A DNA stretch of 64,000 bases from CAWCUU01 sp963798855 (GTDB taxonomy: Bacteria; Gemmatimonadota; Gemmatimonadetes; Longimicrobiales; RSA9), in the NCBI GenBank assembly GCA_963798855.1, contig CAWCUU010000002.1, forward strand, positions 62,001 through 126,000. The letters are read 5' to 3'. Position 1 is the first letter of the stretch; each line of letters starts with the position of its first letter. Position numbers and translations under genes: made by a program. Below are positions 47,596 to 57,304 of this stretch, piece after piece. The notes beneath the pieces are model-generated. The model saw only the letters and a program-made list of their open reading frames with translations, was not told the origin of the DNA and made no database searches.

Positions 47596-50500
47596 GAGGC
47601 GGCGCGGTGGGGGTGCCGGGTCTCCGTCCAGAGCGCTTCGAGGACGAGGTCGACGGCGGGACGGACGCGTATGTCTCCGTCGCTTGCGAAGAGGCGCGTC
47701 ATGTTCTGGAGCTCGGCCATCTCGTCGGCGGAGTAGGTGGACTGTGCGTAGATGATGATGGGGACGTGACGGTAGCGCTGATCGGAGCGCAGGCGAGAGA
47801 CGAAATGGAGCCCCTCGCCGTGCGGCATGAGCAGGTCGACGATGACGACGTCGGGGCGTTCGGTCAGGACGCGGTTCATCGCATCGCGGGCGCTTCCGGT
47901 GGTGCCTGCGGGCAGCCCGGCGTTATGGAGCGCTTCGGCGAGAATGCGTCGCTCATCGACGTCGCGTCCGAGCACGAGCACGGTGGGCGACTCCACGCCC
48001 GACTCGTGCTTCGTCGCCCTCACGACCTGCTCCAGGCCGAGCGGTTTGGAGAGCACGCGGAACGACCCGAGATCGACGGTCTCGCCGGGATGGCCGTCGG
48101 GCGACGCGAGCAGAACGACGCGGGTATCGCTGGCCTCGGGATCGGAGAGGGTGGCGGCGAGCGCGCGCCACGCTCCGAAGTCGGGGGCGGCGCCGTCGAG
48201 GACGAGCAGGTCGGCGTCCTCGCTGCGGACGAGGGAGGCGACGCGTGCGGGCTCATCGGCGGTGACGAGCCGGACTCCGTCGGCGCTCCTGTCGATCGCG
48301 TCGCGCAGCGCGTCGTCGACGGTGAGCGCGATCACGACGGCGCCTTCCTCGCGTCCACGGGCGGGGCGCTGCTCCGGCGCCGGAAGCTCGACCGTGAACT
48401 CCGCTCCCTTGCCGACCTCGGAGGCGACGCGCACGTCGCCGCCCATGAGGCGGGCGAAGCGGCGGGCGATGGCGAGGCCGAGTCCCGTGCCGCCGCTGCT
48501 GCGGGCGAGGCCGCTGTCCGCCTGGTAGAACTCCTCGAAGATGCGGTCGACCTGCTCCGGCGGGATGCCGGGCCCTGTGTCGCGCACCCGCACGAGCACC
48601 CTGTCGGCATCGCGCTCGAGCCGGACGACTACGCCGCCATCGTGGGTGAACTTCACCGCGTTGGAGAGCAGGTTGATGACGATCTGGGTGAGGCGGGTCT
48701 CATCGGCGCGTACGAGCAGCGGCTTGGAGCCGGAGGGCCGCTTCACCTCGAGGCGGAGGCGCTTCGCGTTCGCGAGCGGCATCACCTGAGCGACCGCGCG
48801 GTCCACGATCTCGTTGAGGTCCAGCTCGGCGACCACGAGGTCGATCTGGCCGGCGCCGATCTTTGCCAGGTCGAGCACCTCGTTGATGAGTCCGAGCAGG
48901 TGGCGCGACGTCTCGCGGACGCGGCCGAGCATCACGCGCTGCTCCTTGTTCAGGTCCCCCTTGACCCCGAGGTCGAGCAGGTCGGAGTACCCCATGATCG
49001 CGTTGATCGGCGTGCGCAGCTCGTGGCTCATGACCGCGAGGAACTGATCCTTCGCCGCCGTCGCCTCGCGCAGCTGCGTGTTCATCTGCTCGAGCACCTC
49101 GGCCTGCTTGCGCAGCTCGCGGTTCGTGTGCCGCAGCATCTCCGCGTACTGGTGCTCGTCCGTCACGTCGCGGAACACCATCGCGGCGCCGCCGGTCTGT
49201 CCGCCGGTCGAGACGATGGGCGCGGCGGAGCCCGAGAGGTAGCGCTCCGTGCCGGAGACGGACCGCAGGATGAACTGGGCGCGGTCCACGCGCTGTCCCT
49301 TCATCGCGCGCACCAGCGGGAACTCGCCGGGCGGATACGGCCGGCCGTCCAGATTCGCGATGCCGAAGACCGTCGTCCACTCCCGCAGCGGCACCTCCGA
49401 CAGCCCCAGCCCGAGAAGCTCCTGTCCGGCCTTGTTCGACAGCTCCACGCGACCCCTCGCATCTGCGACGACGACGCCGTCCGCCATCTGGTCCAGCACG
49501 GTGCCGAAGCGCAGCGCCTCCCGGCTCGCGCGCGCGCGCGCGGCCTCCAGCGACGAGAACAGCTCGGCCGCCCTGAGCGACGCGGCGGCCGGCGCCGCGA
49601 GCGCCTGCGCGAACGCGATCTTGGCGGGGCTGAACACGCGCGGGCTCGAGAAAACCTCCCACGCGGCGACGCCGACCATGTGGCCGGCGACCATGAGCGG
49701 GATCGTGACCGAAGCCGCGGCGCCCTCCATGCCGGCGACGGCGGTGTGCACGCGCTCCCGGCGCGCGTCCTCGACGACGTGGGGCTCGCCGGACGCGACG
49801 GCCTCCGCTAGGTCCGGCAGCATCGCGACAGGCGCTCGCACCTCGCGGATGTCCTCGGCGCGCAGGCGCCGCGTCAGAGGTCCGATGTCGCGGAAGACCA
49901 TGCGCTTGCGCCCGACGAGGACTTCGCCATCCTCGTCGAAGATGTAGATCGAGGCGACGTCCGCATCGAGGCTCTCGGCGACGCCGCCGAGGAAGAGCTC
50001 GAGCACGTCGTCCGGGTCGAGTGACGTCGAGAGCCGCTCCGCCGCCCGCTGGGCCGCCTCGAGCTGGGCGGCCAGCTCGCGGGACTCCCGCGCGCGCTCT
50101 CGCGCTTCCTGCGCCGCCTGCCTCGCCTCCCGCTCCGCCTTCTCGCGGCGAGCGATCTCCTCCTCCTGGCCGGCGACCGTCTTGCGCAGGATGAAGAGGA
50201 TCGAGGCCAGCGCGAGGCCGATCGCGAGTCCCGCGATCCAGGTGGCGAGGCGGATCGCCTGGAACGCGTGCTGATTGACCGGTGGATAGGCGAGCCGGAT
50301 CATCCACTCGGTGTCCGCGATTCCGACGGCTCGCTCGACGCGTGGCCAGTCGGGCGGAGCGCCGGGCACGGTGTTGATGCGCACGCCACCAGGTCCGAAT
50401 ACGGAGTAGAACGGTGCCGCGACCGTATCGGCCGGAGGCGTCGCGAGTGCGACGCGGAGAACGGACTGGGGATCGAGCTCCCCGGCCAGCACGCCGCGGA

Positions 50501-51023
50501 CTCGGCTGCTGTCGGCGGAGAGGACGGGCTCGAAGACGATCACGCGCCGCCCACCCGGCACGTCGATGACCCCGGTAGCGGTCGTGTGATGGTCGCGGAC
50601 CGCCCGCTGATAGGCGGCGGCGACCATGCTGTCGCGGCTCGGGTCGACGCCGCGCCGCCCCAGGACCGCGCCGGCGCCGGTGTTGATCACCCCCGCCGAG
50701 TCGATGACGGAGATCGCGGTGAGCCCTGTCTGCGTCGCGATCACGCTGTCGACCGCAGCCGCGAACGTGCGCTGCCCGATGGAGTCCTGAACGGAGGTGA
50801 AGTTGAGGCGCGCTGCGCTGAGTGCACCCAGTCGACGGCTGACGGTGCTGCCGATCGCCTCGGCGAGCGAGCCGGCGCGACGGCCGGCGCCCTCCTGTGC
50901 ATCGAGTCGGGCCGTCTCCGCTCCCGCGTGCGTCTCGCGGTTGTAGATCAGGAGCCCGAAGAGGAAGAGCAGGAACGTGAGCAGGGGCACGATCCAGCCG
51001 TACCTGCCCAGTATCCACCGCAT
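47592..51023 (-). CDS. Hybrid sensor histidine kinase with sensor, GAF, PAS and two receiver-like domains
   Basis: A 1,143-residue membrane kinase. Helices at residues 10-28 (IVPLLTFLLFLFGLLIY) and about 270 (IAGLAIGLALASILFILRK) bound a CHASE/dCache-type periplasmic sensor; a coiled coil, a GAF (LDADVASIYIFDEDGE) and a PAS domain (LDQMADGVVVADARGRVELS) follow. HisKA has FLAVMSHELRTPINAIMGYS; HATPase has NLLSNAVKF, DTGPGIP, GGTGLGLAIARR. The first C-terminal receiver-like region is divergent; the second has VVIVDLLMPHGEG with the acceptor Asp. Start ATG 51023 follows from the first helix. Confidence 0.93.
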   Translation of the reverse strand: MRWILGRYGWIVPLLTFLLFLFGLLIYNRETHAGAETARLDAQEGAGRRAGSLAEAIGSTVSRRLGALSAARLNFTSVQDSIGQRTFAAAVDSVIATQTGLTAISVIDSAGVINTGAGAVLGRRGVDPSRDSMVAAAYQRAVRDHHTTATGVIDVPGGRRVIVFEPVLSADSSRVRGVLAGELDPQSVLRVALATPPADTVAAPFYSVFGPGGVRINTVPGAPPDWPRVERAVGIADTEWMIRLAYPPVNQHAFQAIRLATWIAGLAIGLALASILFILRKTVAGQEEEIARREKAEREARQAAQEARERARESRELAAQLEAAQRAAERLSTSLDPDDVLELFLGGVAESLDADVASIYIFDEDGEVLVGRKRMVFRDIGPLTRRLRAEDIREVRAPVAMLPDLAEAVASGEPHVVEDARRERVHTAVAGMEGAAASVTIPLMVAGHMVGVAAWEVFSSPRVFSPAKIAFAQALAAPAAASLRAAELFSSLEAARARASREALRFGTVLDQMADGVVVADARGRVELSNKAGQELLGLGLSEVPLREWTTVFGIANLDGRPYPPGEFPLVRAMKGQRVDRAQFILRSVSGTERYLSGSAAPIVSTGGQTGGAAMVFRDVTDEHQYAEMLRHTNRELRKQAEVLEQMNTQLREATAAKDQFLAVMSHELRTPINAIMGYSDLLDLGVKGDLNKEQRVMLGRVRETSRHLLGLINEVLDLAKIGAGQIDLVVAELDLNEIVDRAVAQVMPLANAKRLRLEVKRPSGSKPLLVRADETRLTQIVINLLSNAVKFTHDGGVVVRLERDADRVLVRVRDTGPGIPPEQVDRIFEEFYQADSGLARSSGGTGLGLAIARRFARLMGGDVRVASEVGKGAEFTVELPAPEQRPARGREEGAVVIALTVDDALRDAIDRSADGVRLVTADEPARVASLVRSEDADLLVLDGAAPDFGAWRALAATLSDPEASDTRVVLLASPDGHPGETVDLGSFRVLSKPLGLEQVVRATKHESGVESPTVLVLGRDVDERRILAEALHNAGLPAGTTGSARDAMNRVLTERPDVVIVDLLMPHGEGLHFVSRLRSDQRYRHVPIIIYAQSTYSADEMAELQNMTRLFASDGDIRVRPAVDLVLEALWTETRHPHRAAS

Positions 51024-51189
51024 GACGATGCTGCGCTCGTGCGCGTGCTTCACTCGGCTCCCGCTAGGCTGGCACTGCCGTGACGCGCGCGGCACCCGCG
51101 CCGCCCACGTGTGAAATGGAAGAGCGCGGCAGGAATCGTACCCACCGCCCCTCGGAACCGTGGCGGTCCGGCGGGGGTCTCACGGCTCC

Positions 51190-52482
51190 ATGAGCGAGAC
51201 CGGATCCGGGCGGCCGGGGGTGCGGCCGATGGTGGTCGCGTTGGTGACGGCGCTGCTGAGCGCGCTGCTCGGCGCCTGCTCGCCCGTGTACGTCATCCGC
51301 GCGGGGATCGCCGAGGCCAAGCTGCTGAGCCGCCGGGAGTCCATCGCGGACCTGCTCGAGCGGCGCTCCACGCCGCCGCCCATGCGCCGCAAGCTGGAGC
51401 TCGTGCAGGACGCTCGCACCTTCGCGAAGCAGCGGCTCGGGCTCGATGTCGGCGACAGCTACACGACGTACGCGACCGTCGAGAGCGATACGCTGATGCT
51501 GGTCCTCTCCGCCGCCCGCAAGGACCGCTTCCAGCAGGTGACGTGGTGGTTTCCGATCGTCGGCCGCGTTCCCTACAAGGGCTACTTCGAGCAGGACCGC
51601 GCACTCGACGCCGCCCGCGACCTCGAGCGTCGCGGCTACGACGCGTACGTCCGCCCGACGTCCGCGTTCAGCACGCTCGGCTGGTTCAGCGATCCGCTCC
51701 TATCCACCGTCCTCGCCTACCCCGACGTCGACCTCGTCTCCACCGTCGTCCACGAGCTGACGCATAACACGATCTACATTGCGAGCCAGGCCGGCTTCAA
51801 CGAGAGCTTCGCCAACTTCGTCGGGCAGCACGGCGCGATCGACTACTTCTGCACCCTCGACGGCGGCGACGCCGAGCGCTGCCTGCGCGCCCGCCAGGAA
51901 TGGCACGACGATCTCATCTTCGGCTCCTTCATGGAGGACCTCGTGCATCGCCTGGAGGCGCTGTACCGGCAGACGGACCTGGGCCGCGCCGAGATCCTGC
52001 GCCGCCGCCAGGCCATCTTCGACGACGCGAAGCGCCGCTTTCAGCAGAAGGTACAGCCGCAGTTCGAGCTGATCACCTACCAGAGCTTCCTGACGATGCC
52101 GCTGAACAACGCGACCCTCATCGCACGCCGCCTCTACTACGACCGGCTCGAGGTGTTCGAGGCAGCCTACCACAGGATGCACGACGATCTGCCGGCGACG
52201 ATCCGCTCGATCGTGGTCGCGGCGAAGGCGCACGGCGATGAACCGTACGCCGCCGTCGCGGCCATCGGGGCGGCGAGCCCTAGCAGGTCGCCGAAGAAAT
52301 GGAAGCGAGCCGCGTTGCGAGCGCCACGGGCCGGATGCGAGGCGGCGCGACGACGCGATGCCAGGGCGCATCTCGGAGGAGCGCCAACGACGCAGGCGGC
52401 CCCGTGCCGCCGCAACCCGAAGGGAGCAGGGGGGTTGCGGCCTCACTCATCGTTGCTCGTCGTCGCCATAGCGCTGCTATGA
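51190..52482 (+). CDS. Lipoprotein aminopeptidase-like protein (COG4324), C-terminus rewritten by a MITE
   Basis: A 430-residue predicted lipoprotein (ALVTALLSALLGACSPVY, lipobox LLGAC). The zinc motif is VSTVVHELTHNTIYIASQAG with NESFANFVGQHGAIDYF. Earlier motifs QVTWWFPIVGRVPYKGYFEQ and RPTSAFSTLGWFSDPLLST define the family. The native protein seems to end near AVAAIGAASP; from 52281 the frame runs into a MITE-like repeat, adding about 68 basic, low-complexity residues up to the stop at 52482. Activity is probably kept because the peptidase core is upstream. Confidence 0.85.
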   Translation: MSETGSGRPGVRPMVVALVTALLSALLGACSPVYVIRAGIAEAKLLSRRESIADLLERRSTPPPMRRKLELVQDARTFAKQRLGLDVGDSYTTYATVESDTLMLVLSAARKDRFQQVTWWFPIVGRVPYKGYFEQDRALDAARDLERRGYDAYVRPTSAFSTLGWFSDPLLSTVLAYPDVDLVSTVVHELTHNTIYIASQAGFNESFANFVGQHGAIDYFCTLDGGDAERCLRARQEWHDDLIFGSFMEDLVHRLEALYRQTDLGRAEILRRRQAIFDDAKRRFQQKVQPQFELITYQSFLTMPLNNATLIARRLYYDRLEVFEAAYHRMHDDLPATIRSIVVAAKAHGDEPYAAVAAIGAASPSRSPKKWKRAALRAPRAGCEAARRRDARAHLGGAPTTQAAPCRRNPKGAGGLRPHSSLLVVAIALL

Positions 52483-52557
52483 CTCCTCCTCGCGCCTTGA
52501 TTGAGGCTCCGCAAGCCCCCTGCTCGCGGCCGCACTCCCATTTTTCAGCGACCTGTT
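52281..52557 (+). mobile_element. MITE-like element, copy 2 (long form)
   Basis: TAGCAGGTCGCCGAAGAA (52281) at the left and TTTTTCAGCGACCTGTT (to about 52557) at the right are inverted terminal repeats. Its right half is identical to copy 1 over more than 120 bases; its left half matches copy 3 (61368). The right TA is altered to TT. It overlaps the last 202 bases of the peptidase gene. Confidence 0.75.
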
Positions 52558-52680
52558 GGTTGAGGAGGTCGGAGCACCGCGCGGCGGCGAGGATGTCCGC
52601 GAGGCCGAGGACCCGGGCGGGATCATCGCCCGGCAACGGACTTCCCGCGCGCGGGTATCTTAGCCATTATCCGCGATTCC

Positions 52681-55215
52681 ATGCGATCGACCGACGTGAC
52701 GAGAGCAGCGAGCGTGATGAGCGAGAGCTACGACCCCGGGACCATCGAGCAGACGTGGCAGGCGCGCTGGGAGGAGCGCGGCACGAACCGCTGGACGGAT
52801 GACGAGCTCGAGGGCGCCGGGCGGCCGTTCTACAACCTGATGATGTTCCCCTACCCCTCGGCCGAGGGGCTGCACGTGGGGAACCTCTACGCGTTCACGG
52901 GCGCGGACATCTACGGCCGCTTCCGCCGCCTCCGCGGCGACGACGTCTTCGAGCCGATCGGCTTCGACGCGTTCGGCATCCACTCGGAGAACTTCGCGCT
53001 GCGCCAGGGCACGCACCCGATGGAGCTGATCCCCAGCAACGTCGCGAACTTCACGCGCCAGCTGAAGCGGGTCGGCGCGATGTACGACTGGAACCACACC
53101 GTCAACACGACGGACCCCGCCTACTACCGCTGGACGCAGTGGATCTTCCTCAAGCTCTACGAGGCGGGGCTGGCGGTGAAGAAGGAAGCGGCCGTCAACT
53201 GGTGTCCGTCGTGCCACACGGTGCTGGCGAACGAGCAGGTGATCGCCGGCGCGTGCGAGCGCTGCGGCACGCCGGTCGAGCAGCGCATCCTGTCGCAGTG
53301 GTTCTTCCGCATCACCGAGTACGCCGAGCGGCTGCTGGAGAACCTCTCGTGGATCGACTGGTCGGAGTCCACGAAGAAGGCGCAGGAGAACTGGATCGGG
53401 AGGAGCGAGGGAGCGGAGCTCGTGTTCCCGATCGCGCGACGTCGGGTGTCCGAGGACCGCCACGAGCCGGCGCAGGTGCGGCCGGACGAGCACGCCATCC
53501 GCGTCTTCACGACCCGCCCCGACACGGTCTTCGGCGCCACGTTCATGGTGCTCGCCCCCGAGCACGCGGCGGTCGAGGAGCTCACCAGCGAGGACCGGCG
53601 GGCGGAGGTCGAAGCATACCGCGAGCGCGCGGCCGCCACGGATCTCGTCTCCCGCAAGAAGGCGGAGAAGGAGAAGACCGGTGTCTTCACCGGCGGCTAT
53701 TGCGTCAATCCGGCGTCCGGCGAGGACATCCCGGTCTGGATCGCCGACTACGTGCTGATGGAGTACGGCACCGGCGCGATCATGGCGGTGCCGGGCCACG
53801 ACGAGCGCGACTTCGAGTTCGCGACGAAGTTCGGCCTGCCGATCCGGCGCGTCGTCGCCGGGCCGGACGAGGACGCGACGGCGCCGCTGTCCGAGGCCTA
53901 CCTCGGCGACGGCGTGCTCGTCAACTCGGGCGAGTTCGACGACATGCCGTGGGAGGAGGCGAAGCGACGCATCACGGAGTGGCTCGAGGAGCGGCGGCTG
54001 GGACGTCTCCAGGTGAACTACCGCATCCACGACTGGTGCATCTCGCGTCAGCGCTACTGGGGGCCGCCGATCCCCGTCATTTATTGCGACGACTGCGGCG
54101 CCGTACCCGTGCCGGAGTCGGACCTGCCCGTCGTCCTGCCGCACGTCGAGGACTACAAGCCCGATGAGAGTGGCACGAGCCCGCTCGCGCGCGCCGAAGA
54201 GTGGTATCGCGTGCCGTGCCCGAAGTGCGGCGGCGAAGGACGTCGCGAGACGGACGTGAGCGACACCTTCCTCGACAGCGCGTGGTACTTCCTGCGCTAC
54301 CCGTCGGCCAACCGAGACGACGTCGCGTTCGATCCGACGCTCACGCGCAAGTGGCTCCCCGTCGACATCTACATCGGCGGCGAGGAGCACGCCGTGCTGC
54401 ACCTGCTCTACAGCCGCTTCATCACCATGGTGCTGCACGACATGGGGCTGCTGCCCTTCGAGGAGCCGTACGAGCGATTCCGCAAGCACGGCCTGATCAT
54501 CAAGGATGGCATGAAGATGTCGAAGAGCCGGGGCAACACGGTCGTCCCGGACGAGTACGTCGCGCGCTGGGGTGCGGACACGTTCCGCACCTACCTGATG
54601 TTCCTCGGGCCGTATCAGGAGGGTGGCGACTTCCGCGACCAGGGACTGCAGGGGCCCTACGGCTTCCTCTCGCGCCTGTGGGACAGCGTCGTGCCCGTCG
54701 CCGACCTGCGCGACGGAAAGCCGGACGGCCATATCGAGCAGAAGCTGCACGCGACGATACGCAAGGTCGGCGAGGACATCGAGGCGCTGCACTACAACAC
54801 CGCGATCGCCGCGATGATGGAGTACCTCAACGCCGTGCGCGAGAGCGGCCGCACGGCGCGCCGCAGCGAGATCGAGCCGCTGGTCGTGCTCGTCGCGCCG
54901 TTCGCGCCGCACCTCGCCGAGGAGCTGTGGGCCAGGCTCGGCCACGAGGATGGGCTCTTCGGCTCGGCCGGCCGCGGACGGGGCTCGGTCTGGCCGGATT
55001 TCGACGCCGCGAAGGCAACGGCCGAGACGATCGAGCTGGTCGTGCAGGTCAACGGGAAGGTGCGCGCCCGCATGCCGGCGCCTCGCGGGCTCAGCGAGGA
55101 CGCGGCTCGCGCCGTAGCGTTAGCCGACGAGAACGTCAACCGCTTCATCGACGGCGAGAGCGTCCGCAAGGTGATCTACGTACCGGACCGGCTGATCAAC
55201 CTGGTGGTCAAGTGA
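52681..55215 (+). CDS. leuS: Leucyl-tRNA synthetase
   Basis: An 844-residue class I synthetase that charges tRNA-Leu. The HIGH-type motif is FPYPSAEGLHVGNLYAF, the CP1 editing domain has FTTRPDTVFGATFMVLAPEH and AVPGHDERDFEFA, zinc-like Cys clusters are NWCPSCHTVLANE and VPCPKCGGEGRRE, and KMSKS appears as GMKMSKSRGNTV. YPSANRDDVAF and IYIGGEEHAVLHLLYSRF are further LeuRS hallmarks. ATG 52681 or, twelve codons on, ATG 52717 (MSESYDPG) may be the start; the latter fits the family better. The tRNA cluster that includes two tRNA-Leu genes follows. Confidence 0.97.
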   Translation: MRSTDVTRAASVMSESYDPGTIEQTWQARWEERGTNRWTDDELEGAGRPFYNLMMFPYPSAEGLHVGNLYAFTGADIYGRFRRLRGDDVFEPIGFDAFGIHSENFALRQGTHPMELIPSNVANFTRQLKRVGAMYDWNHTVNTTDPAYYRWTQWIFLKLYEAGLAVKKEAAVNWCPSCHTVLANEQVIAGACERCGTPVEQRILSQWFFRITEYAERLLENLSWIDWSESTKKAQENWIGRSEGAELVFPIARRRVSEDRHEPAQVRPDEHAIRVFTTRPDTVFGATFMVLAPEHAAVEELTSEDRRAEVEAYRERAAATDLVSRKKAEKEKTGVFTGGYCVNPASGEDIPVWIADYVLMEYGTGAIMAVPGHDERDFEFATKFGLPIRRVVAGPDEDATAPLSEAYLGDGVLVNSGEFDDMPWEEAKRRITEWLEERRLGRLQVNYRIHDWCISRQRYWGPPIPVIYCDDCGAVPVPESDLPVVLPHVEDYKPDESGTSPLARAEEWYRVPCPKCGGEGRRETDVSDTFLDSAWYFLRYPSANRDDVAFDPTLTRKWLPVDIYIGGEEHAVLHLLYSRFITMVLHDMGLLPFEEPYERFRKHGLIIKDGMKMSKSRGNTVVPDEYVARWGADTFRTYLMFLGPYQEGGDFRDQGLQGPYGFLSRLWDSVVPVADLRDGKPDGHIEQKLHATIRKVGEDIEALHYNTAIAAMMEYLNAVRESGRTARRSEIEPLVVLVAPFAPHLAEELWARLGHEDGLFGSAGRGRGSVWPDFDAAKATAETIELVVQVNGKVRARMPAPRGLSEDAARAVALADENVNRFIDGESVRKVIYVPDRLINLVVK

Positions 55216-55797
55216 GCAGCTCCTCCTGAGGTCCGAACGTCCACAGCGTGACGCGGAGCCGTCGGATGTCTCAGAGGGCTCGGAGAACGGACCGCCACGC
55301 GGTCGTCCACTCCCTCGCCGTCAAGTGGATCTGCAGCGTCTTCCATTGATGACAGAACCGGGATTGCCGGTGGCGTTTTGGGGCTCCACCGCTGGCAAAA
55401 AACGAATGTGGACGCAGCCGCCAGACTCGACCTCCGACTTGCGATCGGTTTCCGAGACGGCGACAGACCCGAAGTGGGGTCGTCGTCCCCGCCGCCTGGA
55501 TTCCGCTCCGTTTCCGGACGCCAGCCAGAGCGCGAATCGGCGCTCCGCGTCGAGATCCGGGAAACGCTCGCCACCGGGACGCGCGGCATTCCGCGGCCGG
55601 GTATCGGAGGAGTTCGGCATCAGCGACGGCCGTCGAGCGAGCGGGGCAACGAGCGACCGGTACAATGACCTACCGGGAGCCCGTTCCGCAGGGGCATCGC
55701 GTGACCGGTCACCTGTGCCGAGGGGGGCCGCGATCGGGCGCCGGCCGCGAGGGCCCTGCTCCCTGCGAAAATGGGGAAACTCCTCCGCTTCGCAGGG
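55216..55797 (+). other. 580-bp spacer between leuS and the tRNA cluster
   Basis: Open frames exist on both strands here (for example 55325-55801 plus and 55321-55875 minus) but have arginine/serine-rich, non-family translations and no ribosome binding sites, so none is called. The segment ends in the tRNA promoter. Confidence 0.6.
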
Positions 55798-55826
55798 TTG
55801 ACGCTCCCTCGAGCCCGCGTTATGAT
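55798..55826 (+). promoter_or_regulatory. Promoter of the tRNA cluster
   Basis: TTGACG (55798-55803) and TATGAT (55821-55826) are separated by exactly 17 bases and lie 14 bases before the first tRNA. No comparably good promoter was noticed between later tRNAs, although this was not exhaustively tested. Confidence 0.8.
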
Positions 55827-55839
55827 TTTCTTCCTCGAC

Positions 55840-55912
55840 GCGGGGTGGAGCAGTCTGGTAGCTCGCCGGGCTCATAACCCGGAGGTCGCGGGTTCGAATC
55901 CCGCCCCCGCTA
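55840..55912 (+). tRNA. tRNA-fMet (CAT), initiator
   Basis: Anticodon loop CTCATAA closed by three G-C pairs (GGG/CCC), the mark of initiators. The acceptor has an unpaired 1-72 position, here C1 and T72 instead of the usual C·A. T arm GCGGG-TTCGAAT-CCCGC. No encoded CCA. A 7-bp GC hairpin (55921-55940) follows. Confidence 0.95.
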
Positions 55913-55920
55913 TTTCGCAG

Positions 55921-55940
55921 GCCCCGGATCGCTCCGGGGC
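55921..55940 (+). terminator. GC hairpin after tRNA-fMet
   Basis: GCCCCGG and CCGGGGC form a perfect 7-bp stem with a 6-base loop, followed by TTGTG. With so short a T-run it may be a partial terminator or a processing signal. Confidence 0.4.
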
Positions 55941-56082
55941 TTGTGCGCCTAAGGCCGTCGTGCGAGCGGTCGGTGCCGGGTCACGGCGCCCATGCACGAG
56001 CGGGCGCGGCACCGACGTCGCTCCAGCGACGGCTTTCGTGTGCCCGCCGGGCGCGCTTGAAAACCGAGGGCGCGGGACGCGC

Positions 56083-56155
56083 GGCCGGGTAGCTCAGTTG
56101 GTAGAGCACACGACTGAAAATCGTGGTGTCGACAGTTCGATTCTGTCCCCGGCCA
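56083..56155 (+). tRNA. tRNA-Phe (GAA)
   Basis: Cloverleaf with acceptor GGCCGGG/CCCGGCC, anticodon arm CACGA-CTGAAAA-TCGTG, T loop TTCGATT. Discriminator A73; CCA not encoded. Confidence 0.96.
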
Positions 56156-56162
56156 CTGGTGT

Positions 56163-56235
56163 AGGTCCGTAGCTCAATTGGTAGAGCACCGGTCTCCAAA
56201 ACCGGCGGTTGGGGGTTCGATTCCCTCCGGGCCTG
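56163..56235 (+). tRNA. tRNA-Trp (CCA)
   Basis: Acceptor AGGTCCG/CGGGCCT, anticodon arm CCGGT-CTCCAAA-ACCGG, discriminator G73. It lies 7 bases after tRNA-Phe; a 142-bp tandem repeat block follows. Confidence 0.96.
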
Positions 56236-56260
56236 TTCCGGGTGGGGTGAGGAGGGCTGA

Positions 56261-56685
56261 GGTCCTCGCCGGCCGCGATGAGAACCGCATCGCGGCGGGC
56301 GCGGCGGATCGATCCGCGGGGAGTGGGTCTCGCTCGTGGGACTCGGGGCGCGCTACTCGTGTGGCGCGCTGGCGCCCTGGACCATGTTGTTGCGCCGGGA
56401 GAGGTCCTCGCCGGTCGCGGTGAGAACCGCATCGCGGCAGGCGCGGCGGATCGATCCGCGGGGAGTGGGTCTCGCTCGCGGGACTCGGGGCGCGCCACTC
56501 GTGTGGCGCGCTGGCGCCCTGGACCCTGCTGTTGCGCCGGGAGAGGTCCTCGCCGGTCGCGGTGAGAACCGCATCGCGGCAGGCGCGGCGGATCGATCCG
56601 CGGGGAGTGGGTCTCGCTCGCGGGACTCGGGGCGCGCCACTCGTGTGGCGCGCTGGCGCCCTGGACCCTGTTGTTTGAAAGGGTG
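56261..56685 (+). repeat. 142-bp tandem repeat, three units, between tRNA-Trp and tRNA-Glu
   Basis: GGTCCTCGCCGG recurs at 56261, 56403 and 56545, exactly 142 bases apart. Each unit has GAGTGGGTCTCGCTCG and a hairpin GCGCGCCAC-TCGT-GTGGCGCGC (9-bp stem, TCGT loop; in unit 1 one arm differs). Units 2 and 3 are almost identical. All three frames stay open on both strands, but translations are repeats without domain character. Confidence 0.92.
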
Positions 56686-56708
56686 GGTGGGGGTGGAAGG
56701 GCGAGACG

Positions 56709-56781
56709 GCCCCCATCGTCTAGTGGCCTAGGACATCTGGTTCTCAGCCAGAAAACCGGGGTTCGATTCCCCGTGGGGGTA
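56709..56781 (+). tRNA. tRNA-Glu (CTC)
   Basis: Acceptor GCCCCCA/TGGGGGT with a G1·T72 wobble, anticodon arm TCTGG-TTCTCAG-CCAGA, T loop TTCGATT, discriminator A. Confidence 0.95.
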
Positions 56782-56834
56782 TTCGGCCTGCCCAGCTTCC
56801 ACATGCGTGCGGCGCCCATACGTCCTCCGCGCCG

Positions 56835-57200
56835 GCGTGCGGCGCGAAAGCCGCACGCGGTCGGGATGAGCGAGCCGAATCAACACAGAGGTACGCAACG
56901 GCAGCTGCGGAGATGCTCTCGGCGGCGCAGGCGTGCGGCGCGAAAGCCGCACGCGGTCGGGATGAGCGAGCCGAATCCACGCCGAGGTACGCAACGGCAG
57001 CTGCGGTGATGGTCTCGGCGGCGCAGGCGTGCGGCGCGAAAGCCGCACGCGGTCGGGATGAGCGAGCCGAATCAACGCCGAGGCACGCAACGGCAGCTGC
57101 GGTGATGGTCTCGGCGGCGCAGGCGTGCGGCGCGAAAGCCGCACGCGGTCGGGATGAGGGAGCCGAATCAGGTCGTAGGTATGGAACGGCAAGGCGCAGG
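56835..57200 (+). repeat. 96-bp tandem repeat, nearly four units, between tRNA-Glu and tRNA-Thr
   Basis: GCGTGCGGCGCGAAAGCC recurs at 56835, 56931, 57027 and 57123, each 96 bases apart. Each copy forms a perfect hairpin GCGTGCGGC-GCGAAA-GCCGCACGC, whose loop contains a GNRA-like GCGA/GAAA. CGGTCGGGATGAGCGAGCCG follows in each. The last unit diverges after 57165. Confidence 0.92.
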
Positions 57201-57215
57201 CGGGGTCAGCACGAC

Positions 57216-57287
<72 letters not shown>

Positions 57288-57304
57288 TGGAGGGCCCTGC
57301 AGCG

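Noticed and set aside
55325..55801. Possible gene between leuS and the tRNA promoter
   Set aside because: No ribosome binding site, no motif, and competing open frames on both strands.
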